Source: Georgenia satyanarayanai (GTDB taxonomy: Bacteria > Actinomycetota > Actinomycetes > Actinomycetales > Actinomycetaceae). From it: 64,000 nt of DNA. The notes under the pieces were generated by a model. It was not told the DNA's origin and searched no databases. It worked only from the letters and a program-made list of their open reading frames with translations. Positions 37,677-46,287 of the stretch are shown one piece after another (positions within the stretch are counted from its first letter, which is position 1; every line of letters starts with the position of its first letter). The stretch covers positions 351,183-415,182 of the forward strand of contig NZ_JAMBNZ010000002.1 in assembly GCF_023715365.1 (NCBI RefSeq). The letters are read 5' to 3'. The position numbers and the translations under genes were made by a program.

Positions 37677-38431
37677 CCGCCGTCGCGGCGGGCCGGCCGC
37701 CCGCACCGCCCCGCGCCGGCGACCTCCAGGTCGCCGGCATGACGCCGCTGTCGACGGTCGACTGGCCCGGACGGCTCGCCGCGACGGTCTTCTGCCAGGG
37801 CTGCCCCTGGGACTGCTCCTACTGCCACAACCCGGCGCTCATCGCGCCGCGCACGCCCGGCACGCTTCCCTGGGCGGACGTGCTCGCCTTCCTCCGCCGA
37901 CGACGGCGCCTCCTGGACGCCGTCGTCATGTCCGGTGGGGAGGCCACCCGGCAGGCCGCGCTCCTCCCCGCCGTCCGCGAGGTACGCGGGCTCGGGTTCG
38001 CCGTCGGCCTGCACACCGCGGGGCCCTACCCGCGGCGGCTGGCCGCGGTGCTCGGTGACGTCGACTGGGTGGGCCTGGACCTCAAGGCGCTGCCCGCGGA
38101 CTACGACGACGTCGTGCGGCGGTCTGGCTCGGGCCACCTCGCGTGGGAGTGCCTCGACCTGCTCGTCGCGTCCGGCGTCGACCACGAGGTGCGCACGACC
38201 GTCGCGCCCGGCTCCCCCGCCGCCCGCCACGCCGTCGAGATCGCCCTGCGCGCCCGCGACGCCGGCGCCCGCGCCTTCGCCCTCCAGGTGGTCCGCACGG
38301 CCGGAACGCGCGCGGAGTTCGCCGCCGAGCACGCGTCGGCCGACCACCGCGCCTGGCAGGAGGAGGTGACGACCCTGAGCGACCGAATCGCCGCGCTAGG
38401 CCTGCCGCACTACGAACTCCGCCCCGCCTGA
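37673..38431 (+). CDS. nrdG: anaerobic ribonucleotide reductase activating radical-SAM protein
   Basis: 252 residues. Installs the glycyl radical on NrdD using SAM and a [4Fe-4S] cluster. CPWDCSYC gives the CX3CX2C cluster motif, SGGEATRQ the SAM-binding GGE motif. The GTG start overlaps the nrdD stop (GTGA). The N-terminal 17 residues are Ala/Pro-rich and could be an extension. No other gene follows in the operon before the 38458 hairpin. Confidence 0.93.
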   Translation: MTAVAAGRPPAPPRAGDLQVAGMTPLSTVDWPGRLAATVFCQGCPWDCSYCHNPALIAPRTPGTLPWADVLAFLRRRRRLLDAVVMSGGEATRQAALLPAVREVRGLGFAVGLHTAGPYPRRLAAVLGDVDWVGLDLKALPADYDDVVRRSGSGHLAWECLDLLVASGVDHEVRTTVAPGSPAARHAVEIALRARDAGARAFALQVVRTAGTRAEFAAEHASADHRAWQEEVTTLSDRIAALGLPHYELRPA

Positions 38432-38457
38432 CCCGCCCGCCCCGCACGCCCGCACAA

Positions 38458-38520
38458 CCCGCATATGCGGGAAAGCTGCAGTCCTCCCCGGTGGACGGCC
38501 GCAGGAATCCCGCATATGGG
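38458..38520. repeat. interrupted inverted repeat built on CATATG palindromes, REP-like hairpin
   Basis: A perfect 14-bp palindrome CCCGCATATGCGGG (38458-38471) and a second CCCGCATATGGG (38509-38520). The outer arms CATATGCGGGA and its complement pair across 26-30 nt of partly complementary sequence. It lies between nrdG and the ether-lipid-type operon, and may act as terminator or as a mobile intergenic repeat. Confidence 0.6.
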
Positions 38521-38595
38521 AGGAAGGGGGGTGCGGGCGGCGCGCGCGGGCGTGCTGGTTCTGGTCAGCGGGCTCCCGGCTATAGAGTTCGGCAG

Positions 38596-40863
38596 ATGCA
38601 CTCACCGTTGGAGCACGCGCACGTCCTCGTCACGGGCGCCACCGGCTTCGTCGGCCAGGCCGTCGTCGAGAAGCTGCTCGCCGCCTACCCGACAACCCGT
38701 GTCAGCATCCTCGTCCGCCCCCGGGGCGACCTCAGCGCCCAGCGCCGCGCGGAGAAGCTCCTGCGCAAGCCGGTCTTTCGCAGCTGGCGCGACTCGGTCG
38801 GCGAGGAGAACGCGCTGGCCGCGTTCACCGAGCGGGTCACCGTCATCCCCGGCGACCTCGAGGACGTCCCCGAGCTGCCCGACGACCTCGACGTCGTCGT
38901 CCACTCCGCCTCGAGCGTGTCCTTCGACCTGCCCGTGGACGAGGCCTTCGCCGCTAACGTCGCCGGGCCGGTCAACCTCTACGAGCGGCTCCTCGCCACC
39001 GGGACCGACCCGCACGTCGTCCACGTCTCGACGAGCTACGTCGCCGGCCTGCGCAAGGGCGTGGCTGAGGAACGCAGCCTCGACCACGAGGTCGACTACC
39101 GCACCGAGCTCCGCTCCGCCCTCGCCGCCCGCCAGACCGCCGAGGAGGCCTCCCGACGTCCCGACGTGCTCGAGCCGCTGCTGCGCCAGGCCGACACCGA
39201 CCACCGCCGCGCCGGTCCGCGCGCGGTCTCCCAGGCCGCCGAGGCCGCCCGCGCCGCGTGGGTCCGCGAGGAGCTCGTCCACCACGCCCGCACCCGTGCG
39301 GAGTCCCTCGGCTGGCCGGACGTCTACACCTTCACCAAGGCGATGGGCGAGCGGGTCGCGGAGAGCCTGTGGCAGGGCGGGGGCCACCGGCTGTCGGTCG
39401 TGCGCCCCACGATCATCGAGTCCTCCTTCCGCCACCCCTACCCGGGCTGGATCGACGGCTTCAAGGTCGCCGACCCCCTCATCGCCGCCTACGGGCGCGG
39501 CATGCTCCCGGAGTTCCCGGCGCTGGCGGACACGGTCCTCGACGTCATCCCCGTCGACTTCGTCGTCAACGCGATCCTCGCCGCGGCCGCCGCGCCGCCG
39601 CAGACGGGTGAGGCCAGCTACTACCAGGTCTCCTCGGGGATCTCGAACCCGCTGCGCTTCGGCAAGCTCTACGAGTACGTGCGCGAGTACTTCTCCGCCA
39701 ACCCGCTCAAGGACTCCAGCGGCTCCCACGTCTCGGTACCCTCGTGGTCCTTCCCCCACCGCGGCGCCGTCGAGCGCGCCGTGCGCCGCCGGGAGAAGGC
39801 CGTGGAGATCGCCGATCGCGCCGTCGGGCGCCTGCCCGCCCGCGCCCGCACCCGCGAGTGGATGTCCACGCTCTACAAGGCGCGCCGCGACATCAACACG
39901 CTGCGCAAGTTCACCGCGCTCTACCAGCCGTACACGCAGATCGAGGTCATCTTCGACGACGCCCGCACCCGCGCGCTGCACGCCTCCCTGCCTCCGGAGC
40001 GGCAGGTCGAGCACGGCTTCGACGTCACCGAGATCGACTGGCGGCACTACCTCCAGGAGGTCCACATCCCCGGGGTGCCCGGGCTCATGCGCGGGGAGCG
40101 GCCCAAGGCCGGGACGCCGCGCGTCACCGAGCTGCCCGAGCGCAGCGACGTCGTCGCGGTCTTCGACCTCCAGCGCACCGTCATCGCCGCGACCCTCGTC
40201 GAGCAGTACCTGTGGGTCGAGCTCGCCACCCAGCCGCCCTCGGGCTGGCCCAAGGCGCTGGGCAACCTCGTCGCCCTCGGCCCGCGCTACCTCCAGGCCG
40301 AGATGCGCGACCGAGGCGACTTCATCCGCACCTTCATGCGCCGCTACGCCGGCACCCACGAGGCCGAGCTGCGGGCGGCGATCCTCGACCGCGTCCAGGA
40401 CTCCCTGCGCCGGGACGTCCTCACCGAGGCCGTCGCCCAGATCCGCGCGCACCGCGCCGCCGGGCACCGCACCGTCCTCGTCACCGGCGAGATCGACGTC
40501 TTCGTCGAGCCGCTCGCGCCGCTCTTCGACGTCGTCGTCGCGGGACAGATGGAGAAGGACGACGACGGCCGCTGGACCGGCCACCTCCTCGCCTCCCCGC
40601 TCGTCGGGGAGTCACGGGCCACGTGGCTGACGCGCTACGCCCGCGACGAGGAGCTGGACCTGTCCGCGTCCTACGCCTACGGCGACAGCTACGCCGACCG
40701 CCCCTGGCTCGAGGTCGTCGGCAACCCCCGTGTGGTCAACCCCGACGCGCAGCTCTACCGTTACGCACGTGCCCAGCGCTGGCCGGTCCTCTCCTGGACG
40801 ACGACGGTCGAGGGCCGGGTGGCACCCGTCCTGCGCAGCCTCAAGGAGGGCGTCCAGCGATGA
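38596..40863 (+). CDS. fatty acyl-CoA reductase-like protein fused to a HAD-IB domain
   Basis: 755 residues. The N-terminal extended short-chain reductase of the FAR/NAD_binding_4 type (GATGFVGQAVVEKLL, SVSFDLPVDEAFAANVAGP, active-site YTFTK near residue 244) would make fatty alcohol from acyl-CoA. A FAR_C-like linker follows (about 390-510), then a HAD-IB domain (about 518-745) with TVLVTGEID and YGDSYADRPWLEVVGNPRVVNPD. HAD motif I reads FDLQRT: the second aspartate, normally the general acid/base, is glutamine, so phosphatase activity is doubtful. TAGAGT lies 7 nt before the ATG. First gene of a four-gene overlapping operon. Confidence 0.85.
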   Translation: MHSPLEHAHVLVTGATGFVGQAVVEKLLAAYPTTRVSILVRPRGDLSAQRRAEKLLRKPVFRSWRDSVGEENALAAFTERVTVIPGDLEDVPELPDDLDVVVHSASSVSFDLPVDEAFAANVAGPVNLYERLLATGTDPHVVHVSTSYVAGLRKGVAEERSLDHEVDYRTELRSALAARQTAEEASRRPDVLEPLLRQADTDHRRAGPRAVSQAAEAARAAWVREELVHHARTRAESLGWPDVYTFTKAMGERVAESLWQGGGHRLSVVRPTIIESSFRHPYPGWIDGFKVADPLIAAYGRGMLPEFPALADTVLDVIPVDFVVNAILAAAAAPPQTGEASYYQVSSGISNPLRFGKLYEYVREYFSANPLKDSSGSHVSVPSWSFPHRGAVERAVRRREKAVEIADRAVGRLPARARTREWMSTLYKARRDINTLRKFTALYQPYTQIEVIFDDARTRALHASLPPERQVEHGFDVTEIDWRHYLQEVHIPGVPGLMRGERPKAGTPRVTELPERSDVVAVFDLQRTVIAATLVEQYLWVELATQPPSGWPKALGNLVALGPRYLQAEMRDRGDFIRTFMRRYAGTHEAELRAAILDRVQDSLRRDVLTEAVAQIRAHRAAGHRTVLVTGEIDVFVEPLAPLFDVVVAGQMEKDDDGRWTGHLLASPLVGESRATWLTRYARDEELDLSASYAYGDSYADRPWLEVVGNPRVVNPDAQLYRYARAQRWPVLSWTTTVEGRVAPVLRSLKEGVQR

Positions 40864-41681
40864 CGACCAGTCCCCGGCGCCCGCTGTCGGCGCCCGCCGA
40901 GTCCTCCGTCCTGGGCGGGCGGGCGCTCGTCACCGGCGGCACCTCCGGCCTCGGCCTCGAGTTCGCCCGCGCGCTGGCCGCCCGCGGCCTGTCGCTCGTC
41001 CTCGTCGCCCGGAACCGGGAGCGGTTGGAGAAGACGGCCGAGCAGCTGCGATGGCGCTACGGTGTCGAGGTGGAGACGCTCGTGGCCGACCTGGCAGCGC
41101 GCGACGACGTGGACGCCGTCGCGGCGCGGCTCCTCGACGCGGACTCCCCCGTCGACGTGCTCGTCAACAACGCCGGCCACGGCGTGCACGTGCCCCTGCT
41201 GGCGGAGGACCTCACCGAGGTCGAGCGGTCGCTGGACGTCATGGTCCGAGCCGTCCTCGTCCTCGGCAACGCCGCGGGCCGCGCGATGGTCGCTCGGGGG
41301 CGCGGCGTCATCGTCAACGTCGCCTCGGTGGCCGGGCTCGTCCCCATGGGCGCCTACTCGGCGATCAAGTCGTGGGTGGGGACCTACTCCGAGTCCCTGT
41401 CCCTCGAACTCGCCGGGACCGGCGTCCAGGCCACCGCCCTCGTGCCGGGCTGGGTGCGCACCGAGTTCCACGAGCGGGCGAAGATCCGCACGAGCGCAAT
41501 CCCGGGCTTTCTCTGGCTCGAGGCCGACCGCGTCGTCGCCGACGCACTGGAGGACGTCGAGAACGGACGGGTCCGCTCGGTGCCCTCCCTTCGTTTCCGC
41601 GTCATCGCCTTCCTTGCCGCGCACGCTCCGCGGCCGCTCGTGCGGCGCGCCACCGCACTCATCCAGGGAGGTCGGTCGTGA
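40860..41681 (+). CDS. short-chain dehydrogenase/reductase, possible alkyl/acyl-DHAP reductase
   Basis: 273 residues, classical SDR: TGGTSGLGLEFARALA cofactor loop, NNAGHG, active-site Ser in VNVASVAG and YSAIK near residue 167. The family is broad. In this operon, next to an alkyl-DHAP synthase homologue and an acyltransferase, reduction of 1-alkyl- or 1-acyl-dihydroxyacetone phosphate to the glycerol 3-phosphate form is the best inference; aldehyde or 3-oxoacyl reduction are alternatives. It overlaps the upstream and downstream genes by 4 nt each. Confidence 0.85.
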   Translation: MTTSPRRPLSAPAESSVLGGRALVTGGTSGLGLEFARALAARGLSLVLVARNRERLEKTAEQLRWRYGVEVETLVADLAARDDVDAVAARLLDADSPVDVLVNNAGHGVHVPLLAEDLTEVERSLDVMVRAVLVLGNAAGRAMVARGRGVIVNVASVAGLVPMGAYSAIKSWVGTYSESLSLELAGTGVQATALVPGWVRTEFHERAKIRTSAIPGFLWLEADRVVADALEDVENGRVRSVPSLRFRVIAFLAAHAPRPLVRRATALIQGGRS

Positions 41682-42448
41682 CCGAGGGGGACTCCGCACG
41701 CGGTGGCCGCGGGGGCGAGGGTGCCTCCAGCCTGAGCCGCTACCACGCCCGGTGGCACCGGGCCATGCGTTTCGTCGCGCAGCGTCTCGTGCTGCGCCCT
41801 GTGGTCTCGGCGGTGACGACGACGTCGGTCGAGGGCACCGACAACGTCGACTCGCTGCGTGGCCCGTTCGTCATCGTCGCCAACCACTGCAGCCACCTGG
41901 ACACCGGTGTCCTCGTGTCCCAGCTGCCCTACCGCCTCACCAAGCGGCTGACCGTCGGCGCCGCCGCCGACTACTTCTACTCGCGCTGGTGGGTCAAGGC
42001 GCTCACCTCGCTGTTCTTCAACACCTACCCGATCGAGCGCACCGGCGGCCGCGGGCGCAACAAGGGCATGTCCCAGCGCCTGCTCGGCAGCGGCCTGCCC
42101 ATCCTGCTCTTCCCGGAGGGCACGCGCAGCCGCGACGGCGTCATGCGCCCCTTCAAGCCCGGTGCGGCCGTGCTGTGCTCAGCCTCCGGGGTCCCGTGCG
42201 TGCCGGTCGCGCTCCTCGGCACCCACGAGGCGATGCCGGTGGGCCGCTTCTGGCCCGTGCCCGGACGCCCGCGCGTCCAGGTGCTCGTCGGCCGACCGAT
42301 GCGCCCCCACCCCGGGGAGACGGCCCGCGAGTTCAGCGACCGCATCGCCCAGCACATCAGCACCATGATGACCATGCAGACGCCGTACGTCGTCGGCGAC
42401 TCGAGGAGGGGCGGGCCGGAGGGCCGGTCCCAGGAGGAGGCTTCGTGA
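41678..42448 (+). CDS. plsC: 1-acylglycerol-3-phosphate O-acyltransferase (PlsC family)
   Basis: 256 residues. Catalytic NHCSHLDT (HX4D) near residue 70 and FPEGTRSRDG near 146; PFVIVANH and VPVALLGTHEA are also typical. It transfers an acyl chain to the sn-2 position of lysophosphatidate or its alkyl analogue; acylation of DHAP is possible in this context. GTG 41678 overlaps the SDR stop and follows GGGAGG. The window has a second PlsC (49921), so this copy is probably pathway-specific. Confidence 0.9.
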   Translation: MTEGDSARGGRGGEGASSLSRYHARWHRAMRFVAQRLVLRPVVSAVTTTSVEGTDNVDSLRGPFVIVANHCSHLDTGVLVSQLPYRLTKRLTVGAAADYFYSRWWVKALTSLFFNTYPIERTGGRGRNKGMSQRLLGSGLPILLFPEGTRSRDGVMRPFKPGAAVLCSASGVPCVPVALLGTHEAMPVGRFWPVPGRPRVQVLVGRPMRPHPGETAREFSDRIAQHISTMMTMQTPYVVGDSRRGGPEGRSQEEAS

Positions 42449-44133
42449 CGGGAGTGACACACCAGAAGTGGTGGGGCTGGGGAGTGGAGGGCATCGCCTT
42501 CAACTACCGGGACAAGCCGAAGATGGCGCCCTTTGTCTTGGACAGGATCGGGATCGACCTCTCGGCCCCGGGCTCGCCCCCGCCGTCCTTTGACGACATC
42601 GACGTCCCCGCCTCCCGGCTCCCGGAGGACCTCGCCGCCGAGCTGCGCTCCGCGCTCGGTGAGGACCACGTCGTCAGCTCCGACCTCGACCGTGTGATCC
42701 ACACCTACGGCAAGGGCCTGGTCGACCTCGTCCGGGTCCGCGCCGGCCACCTGCCGCGCGTGCCCGACGTCGTCGTCTACCCCGGCACCGAGGAGGAGGT
42801 GCGCGCCGTCGTCGACGCCGTCGTCGCGAGCGACGCCGTCCTCATCCCCTTTGGTGGCGGCTCGAACATCTCCGGCTCCCTCACGCCGCCCGCCGAGGAG
42901 ACCCGCCCGGTCGTCTCCCTCGACCTCGGACGCCTCAACCGCGTCCTGGAGGTCGACGAGGACGCGGGCCTGGCCCGCGTGCAGGCCGGCGTCCTGGGCC
43001 CGGACCTCGAGGAGCAGCTGACCGCCCGCGGGTGGACGATGGGCCACCAGCCCGACAGCTTCAAGCACTCGACGCTCGGCGGGTGGATCGCCACCCGCTC
43101 CTCGGGCATGCAGTCCGACAAGTACGGCGACATCGCCGACATCACCCGAGGCATGCGGGTCGTGCTGCCCGGCAAGGTCATCGACCTGCGTCCGCTGCCG
43201 AGCACGTCCTCCGGCCCGAGCGTGCGCGAGATGATCCTCGGCTCCGAGGGGCGCCTGGGGGTCATCACCGAGGCATGGGTCCACGTCCACCGGCTCCCGG
43301 AGAACCGCGAGATCATCGCCTACCTCTTCCCCAACTGGGGCAGCGCGGTCCAGGCCATGCACGCGATCTCGGTGTCCGACGCCCGCCCGTCGGTCACCCG
43401 CGTCTCCGACGGCAACGAGACGGCGTTCTCGCTCTCCACGCAGAAGGCGTCCAAGGGCGCGAAGAAGGTCGTCCAGGACGGCCTGTTCGGCTTCCTCGAG
43501 AAGCGCGGCTGGGACCTGGACAAGGCCTGCCTCAGCTACGTCGGCTACGAGGGCGGCAGCGCCCGCGTCAAGGCGGACAAGGCGACGGTCGGGAAGATCG
43601 TCCGCGAGCACGGCGGCGTCAAGCTCGGCAAGGGCCCCGGCGCGCTGTACGACCAGAAGAAGTTCGACACCCCCTACCTGCGCGACTTCCTCCTCGACAT
43701 CGGCGCCCTCGCCGACGTCTCGGAGACCGCGATGCCGTGGTCGCGGCTCATGGAGGTTTACCACCTCACGCTGCGGGCGGCCCGGGAGGCCTTTGACTCC
43801 CTGGGCGTGCGCGGCTACATCATGTGCCACCTCTCGCACAGCTACCACTCTGGCGCCTGCCTGTACTTCACCTTCGCCTTCGTGTCCGGGAGCCCGGACA
43901 TGGAGGAGCAGCTGCGCCAGTACTGGGTGGTCAAGAGCGCGATCCAGCAGTCCTTCGTCGACAACGGCGGGACCATCTCCCACCACCACGGCGTGGGCAC
44001 TGACCACGCACCCTGGCTGGAGGAGGACATCTCCGCCGCCGGCGTCGACGTCCAGGTGACGCTGCTCCAGGGCGTGGACCCGGGCCGCAACCTCAACCCC
44101 GGCACCCTCATCCCCGCCTCCCGCGAGTGGTGA
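42445..44133 (+). CDS. agpS: alkylglycerone-phosphate synthase homologue (FAD-binding)
   Basis: 562 residues. Exchanges the acyl chain of acyl-DHAP for a fatty alcohol, creating the ether bond. The FAD_binding_4 domain (about 105-290) includes PFGGGSNISGS and GHQPDSFKHSTLGGW, then ATRSSGMQSDKYGDI. Blocks specific to AGPS are kept: the N-terminal QKWWGWG, SYHSGACLYFTFAF (active-site Tyr, near residue 465) and GGTISHHHGVG (His cluster, near 511). Generic lactate/glycolate oxidases lack these. The GTG start overlaps plsC. Last gene of the operon, ending in a long hairpin. Confidence 0.88.
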   Translation: MTGVTHQKWWGWGVEGIAFNYRDKPKMAPFVLDRIGIDLSAPGSPPPSFDDIDVPASRLPEDLAAELRSALGEDHVVSSDLDRVIHTYGKGLVDLVRVRAGHLPRVPDVVVYPGTEEEVRAVVDAVVASDAVLIPFGGGSNISGSLTPPAEETRPVVSLDLGRLNRVLEVDEDAGLARVQAGVLGPDLEEQLTARGWTMGHQPDSFKHSTLGGWIATRSSGMQSDKYGDIADITRGMRVVLPGKVIDLRPLPSTSSGPSVREMILGSEGRLGVITEAWVHVHRLPENREIIAYLFPNWGSAVQAMHAISVSDARPSVTRVSDGNETAFSLSTQKASKGAKKVVQDGLFGFLEKRGWDLDKACLSYVGYEGGSARVKADKATVGKIVREHGGVKLGKGPGALYDQKKFDTPYLRDFLLDIGALADVSETAMPWSRLMEVYHLTLRAAREAFDSLGVRGYIMCHLSHSYHSGACLYFTFAFVSGSPDMEEQLRQYWVVKSAIQQSFVDNGGTISHHHGVGTDHAPWLEEDISAAGVDVQVTLLQGVDPGRNLNPGTLIPASREW

Positions 44134-44156
44134 CCGAGCCCACGCCCTCCCCATAG

Positions 44157-44208
44157 CCGCCGAGAGCGGAGTTGTCACCGGATCCGGTAACAGCTCCGCT
44201 CTCGGCGG
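44157..44208. terminator. long near-perfect hairpin between agpS and the convergent sulfite-oxidase-like gene
   Basis: The outer 15-bp stem is perfect and continues inward with one wobble and one mismatch to a two-base loop, giving about 25 pairs; it extends weakly outward to 44154-44211. Serves both converging units. Confidence 0.8.
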
Positions 44209-44231
44209 TTATCGGGCGGGGGGAGGCCAGG

Positions 44232-44834
44232 TCACTCCTGGTAGGAGTAGCGCTCCTCGCGCCAGGCGTCGCCGCGCAGGTGGTAGCCGCGCTGCTCCCA
44301 GAAGCCGCGCTCCGGCGCCGCGGTGTAGTTCCACCCGCGCACCCACTTGGGGCTCTTCCACGAGTACAGGTGCGGGATGACCAGCCGCAGCGGCGCGCCG
44401 CGCTCCTGGGTGAGGGGCACGCCGTCGTGGTGGGTCGCCAGGACGGCACGGGCAGACATGAGGTCCTCGACCCGGATGGTCGCGCTGTAGCCGTACTCGG
44501 CGAAGACGAGGACGTCCTCGATGCCGTCCGCCGGGGGCGCAGCCTCGACCAGCGCGCGGGCCGCCACGCCGGACCACCGTTCGTCGAGCGTGCTCCACCG
44601 CGCCGAGCAGTGGAGGTCACCGAGGACCTCGACCGGTGCCATCGCGAGGACCTCGTCGAGCGAGAAGCGGTGTTCCGCGCCGTCGCGGGTCAGCCCACCG
44701 ACGGCGAAGTCCCACCGGTCCGGCCGCGGGCGAGGCACCGGACCGTAGTGCATGACCGGTGCCTCGGCGACGAGGTGCTGCCCGGGCGGGACGCTCCGCT
44801 CGGGCGGGACCTCGATCGCCCCCGCCGTGCTCAC
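44232..44834 (-). CDS. sulfite oxidase-like molybdopterin-dependent oxidoreductase
   Basis: 200 residues. Small Moco-domain protein of the sulfite-oxidase/YedY fold: the molybdenum-ligand cysteine lies in GDLHCSARWSTLDERWSGV, with AEYGYSATIRVEDL, GAPLRLVIPHLYSWKSPKWVRG and a C-terminal WEQRGYHLRGD block. No signal peptide is seen, so it is probably cytoplasmic; the substrate is unknown. GTG 44834 follows GGGGAGAG, 22 nt after the DAHP synthase stop, so the two are co-transcribed. Confidence 0.9.
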   Translation of the reverse strand: MSTAGAIEVPPERSVPPGQHLVAEAPVMHYGPVPRPRPDRWDFAVGGLTRDGAEHRFSLDEVLAMAPVEVLGDLHCSARWSTLDERWSGVAARALVEAAPPADGIEDVLVFAEYGYSATIRVEDLMSARAVLATHHDGVPLTQERGAPLRLVIPHLYSWKSPKWVRGWNYTAAPERGFWEQRGYHLRGDAWREERYSYQE

Positions 44835-44856
44835 CTCTCCCCCCGATCCCCGGCCA

Positions 44857-46209
44857 TCAGCTCCCGCGGAGCATCTCCGCGACGGCGAAGGCCATCTCCA
44901 GCGACTGCTGGTGGTTGAGCCGGGGGTCGACGAGTGTCTCGTAGCGGCGGCTGAGCGCGCCCTCGTCGATCTCCTCACCGCCGCCGAGCACCTCGGTGAC
45001 GTCATCGCCGGTGAGCTCCACGTGCAGGCCACCCGGGACGGTGCCCGCCGCCTGGTGCGCCTCGAAGAAGCCGCGGACCTCGTCAAGGACCGTGTCGAAG
45101 CGGCGGGTCTTGTACCCGCTCGGCGAGGAGAAGGTGTTGCCGTGCATCGGGTCGCACACCCACGTGACGGGGCTGCCCTCCGCGGCGACGGCGGACAGCA
45201 GGCCCGGCAGGACGTCGCGGACCCGCTCGGCGCCCATGCGCGTGATGAAGGTGAGGCGCCCGGGGGTGCCCTCCGGGTTGAGCCGCTCCTGCAGGGCGAG
45301 GGCGGTCTCCGGCGTGGTCGTCGGACCGAGCTTGACGCCGATGGGGTTGTGCACGCGGGAGAGGAGGTCGACGTGCGCGCCATCGAGCTCACGGGTGCGC
45401 TCCCCGATCCACAGGAAGTGTCCGGAGGTGTTGTACGGGTGCCCGGTACGCGAGTCGATACGGGTCATCGCGCGCTCGTAGTCGAGGAGCAGCGCCTCGT
45501 GGCTGGAGTAGAAGTCCACGGTGCGCAGCGCGTCGAAGTCGGCGCCCGCGGCAGCCATGAAACGCACCGCGCGGTCGATCTCCGCGGCCAGCTGCTCGTA
45601 GCGCTTGTAGGCCGGGTTGGTGGTGAAGCCACGGTTCCACTCGTGCACGAGCCGCAGGTCGGCGAAGCCGCCGCCCGTGAAGGCGCGGATGAGGTTGAGC
45701 GTCGTGGCGGACCGGTGGTAGGCGGACAGCAGCCGGTTCGGGTCCGGGACCCGCGACTCGGAGGTGAAGGCGTGGCCGTTGACGGCGTCGCCACGGTAGG
45801 CGGGCAGCTCGACGCCGTCGCGCGTCTCCATCGTGTTGCTGCGCGGCTTGGCGTACTGCCCGGCCATGCGGCCCATCTTGATGATGGGCAGGCTCGCGCC
45901 GTAGGTGAGGACGACCGCCATCTGGAGGATGGTGCGGATCTTGTTGCGGATGTTGTCCGCCGTCGACTCCGCGAAGGTCTCGGCGCAGTCACCGCCCTGG
46001 AGGAGGAACGCCTCCCCTCGGGAGGCCTTGGCCAGGTGCTCGCGCAGCTGGTCGGCCTCGCCGGCGAAGACGAGCGGCGGGGAGGCGGCGAGCTCGTCGG
46101 TGACGGCTCGCAGCTCCTCGGTGCTGCGCCACTCCGGCTGCTGGGATGCAGGAAGGTCGCGCCAGTTGTCCAGCCCGCGCAGGACCGCGGGATCAGCCTC
46201 GATACTCAC
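44857..46209 (-). CDS. aroG: class II 3-deoxy-7-phosphoheptulonate (DAHP) synthase
   Basis: 450 residues. First step of the shikimate pathway: phosphoenolpyruvate plus erythrose 4-phosphate. Class II signatures: LLQGGDCAETFAE, KMGRMAGQYAKPRS, VHEWNRGF, VKLGPTTTPE and WVCDPMHGNT. GTG 46209 was preferred because TATTGT ends 7 nt upstream (leaderless); GTG 46218 is an in-frame alternative. Supplies chorismate for tryptophan, including the trpD further right. Confidence 0.94.
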   Translation of the reverse strand: MSIEADPAVLRGLDNWRDLPASQQPEWRSTEELRAVTDELAASPPLVFAGEADQLREHLAKASRGEAFLLQGGDCAETFAESTADNIRNKIRTILQMAVVLTYGASLPIIKMGRMAGQYAKPRSNTMETRDGVELPAYRGDAVNGHAFTSESRVPDPNRLLSAYHRSATTLNLIRAFTGGGFADLRLVHEWNRGFTTNPAYKRYEQLAAEIDRAVRFMAAAGADFDALRTVDFYSSHEALLLDYERAMTRIDSRTGHPYNTSGHFLWIGERTRELDGAHVDLLSRVHNPIGVKLGPTTTPETALALQERLNPEGTPGRLTFITRMGAERVRDVLPGLLSAVAAEGSPVTWVCDPMHGNTFSSPSGYKTRRFDTVLDEVRGFFEAHQAAGTVPGGLHVELTGDDVTEVLGGGEEIDEGALSRRYETLVDPRLNHQQSLEMAFAVAEMLRGS

Positions 46210-46234
46210 GCGCTCCACAATACGACGAACGACG

Positions 46235-46275
46235 AGGGCCCCTTCCCACCGGTCCGACCGGTGGGAAGGGGCCCT
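46235..46275 (-). terminator. perfect hairpin terminator downstream of the GH84 gene
   Basis: 19-bp perfect GC-rich stem with a 3-nt loop, 12 nt beyond the GH84 stop and just upstream of the aroG start, so it insulates aroG from read-through. Confidence 0.88.
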
Positions 46276-46287
46276 GGTGCTGTGCGG

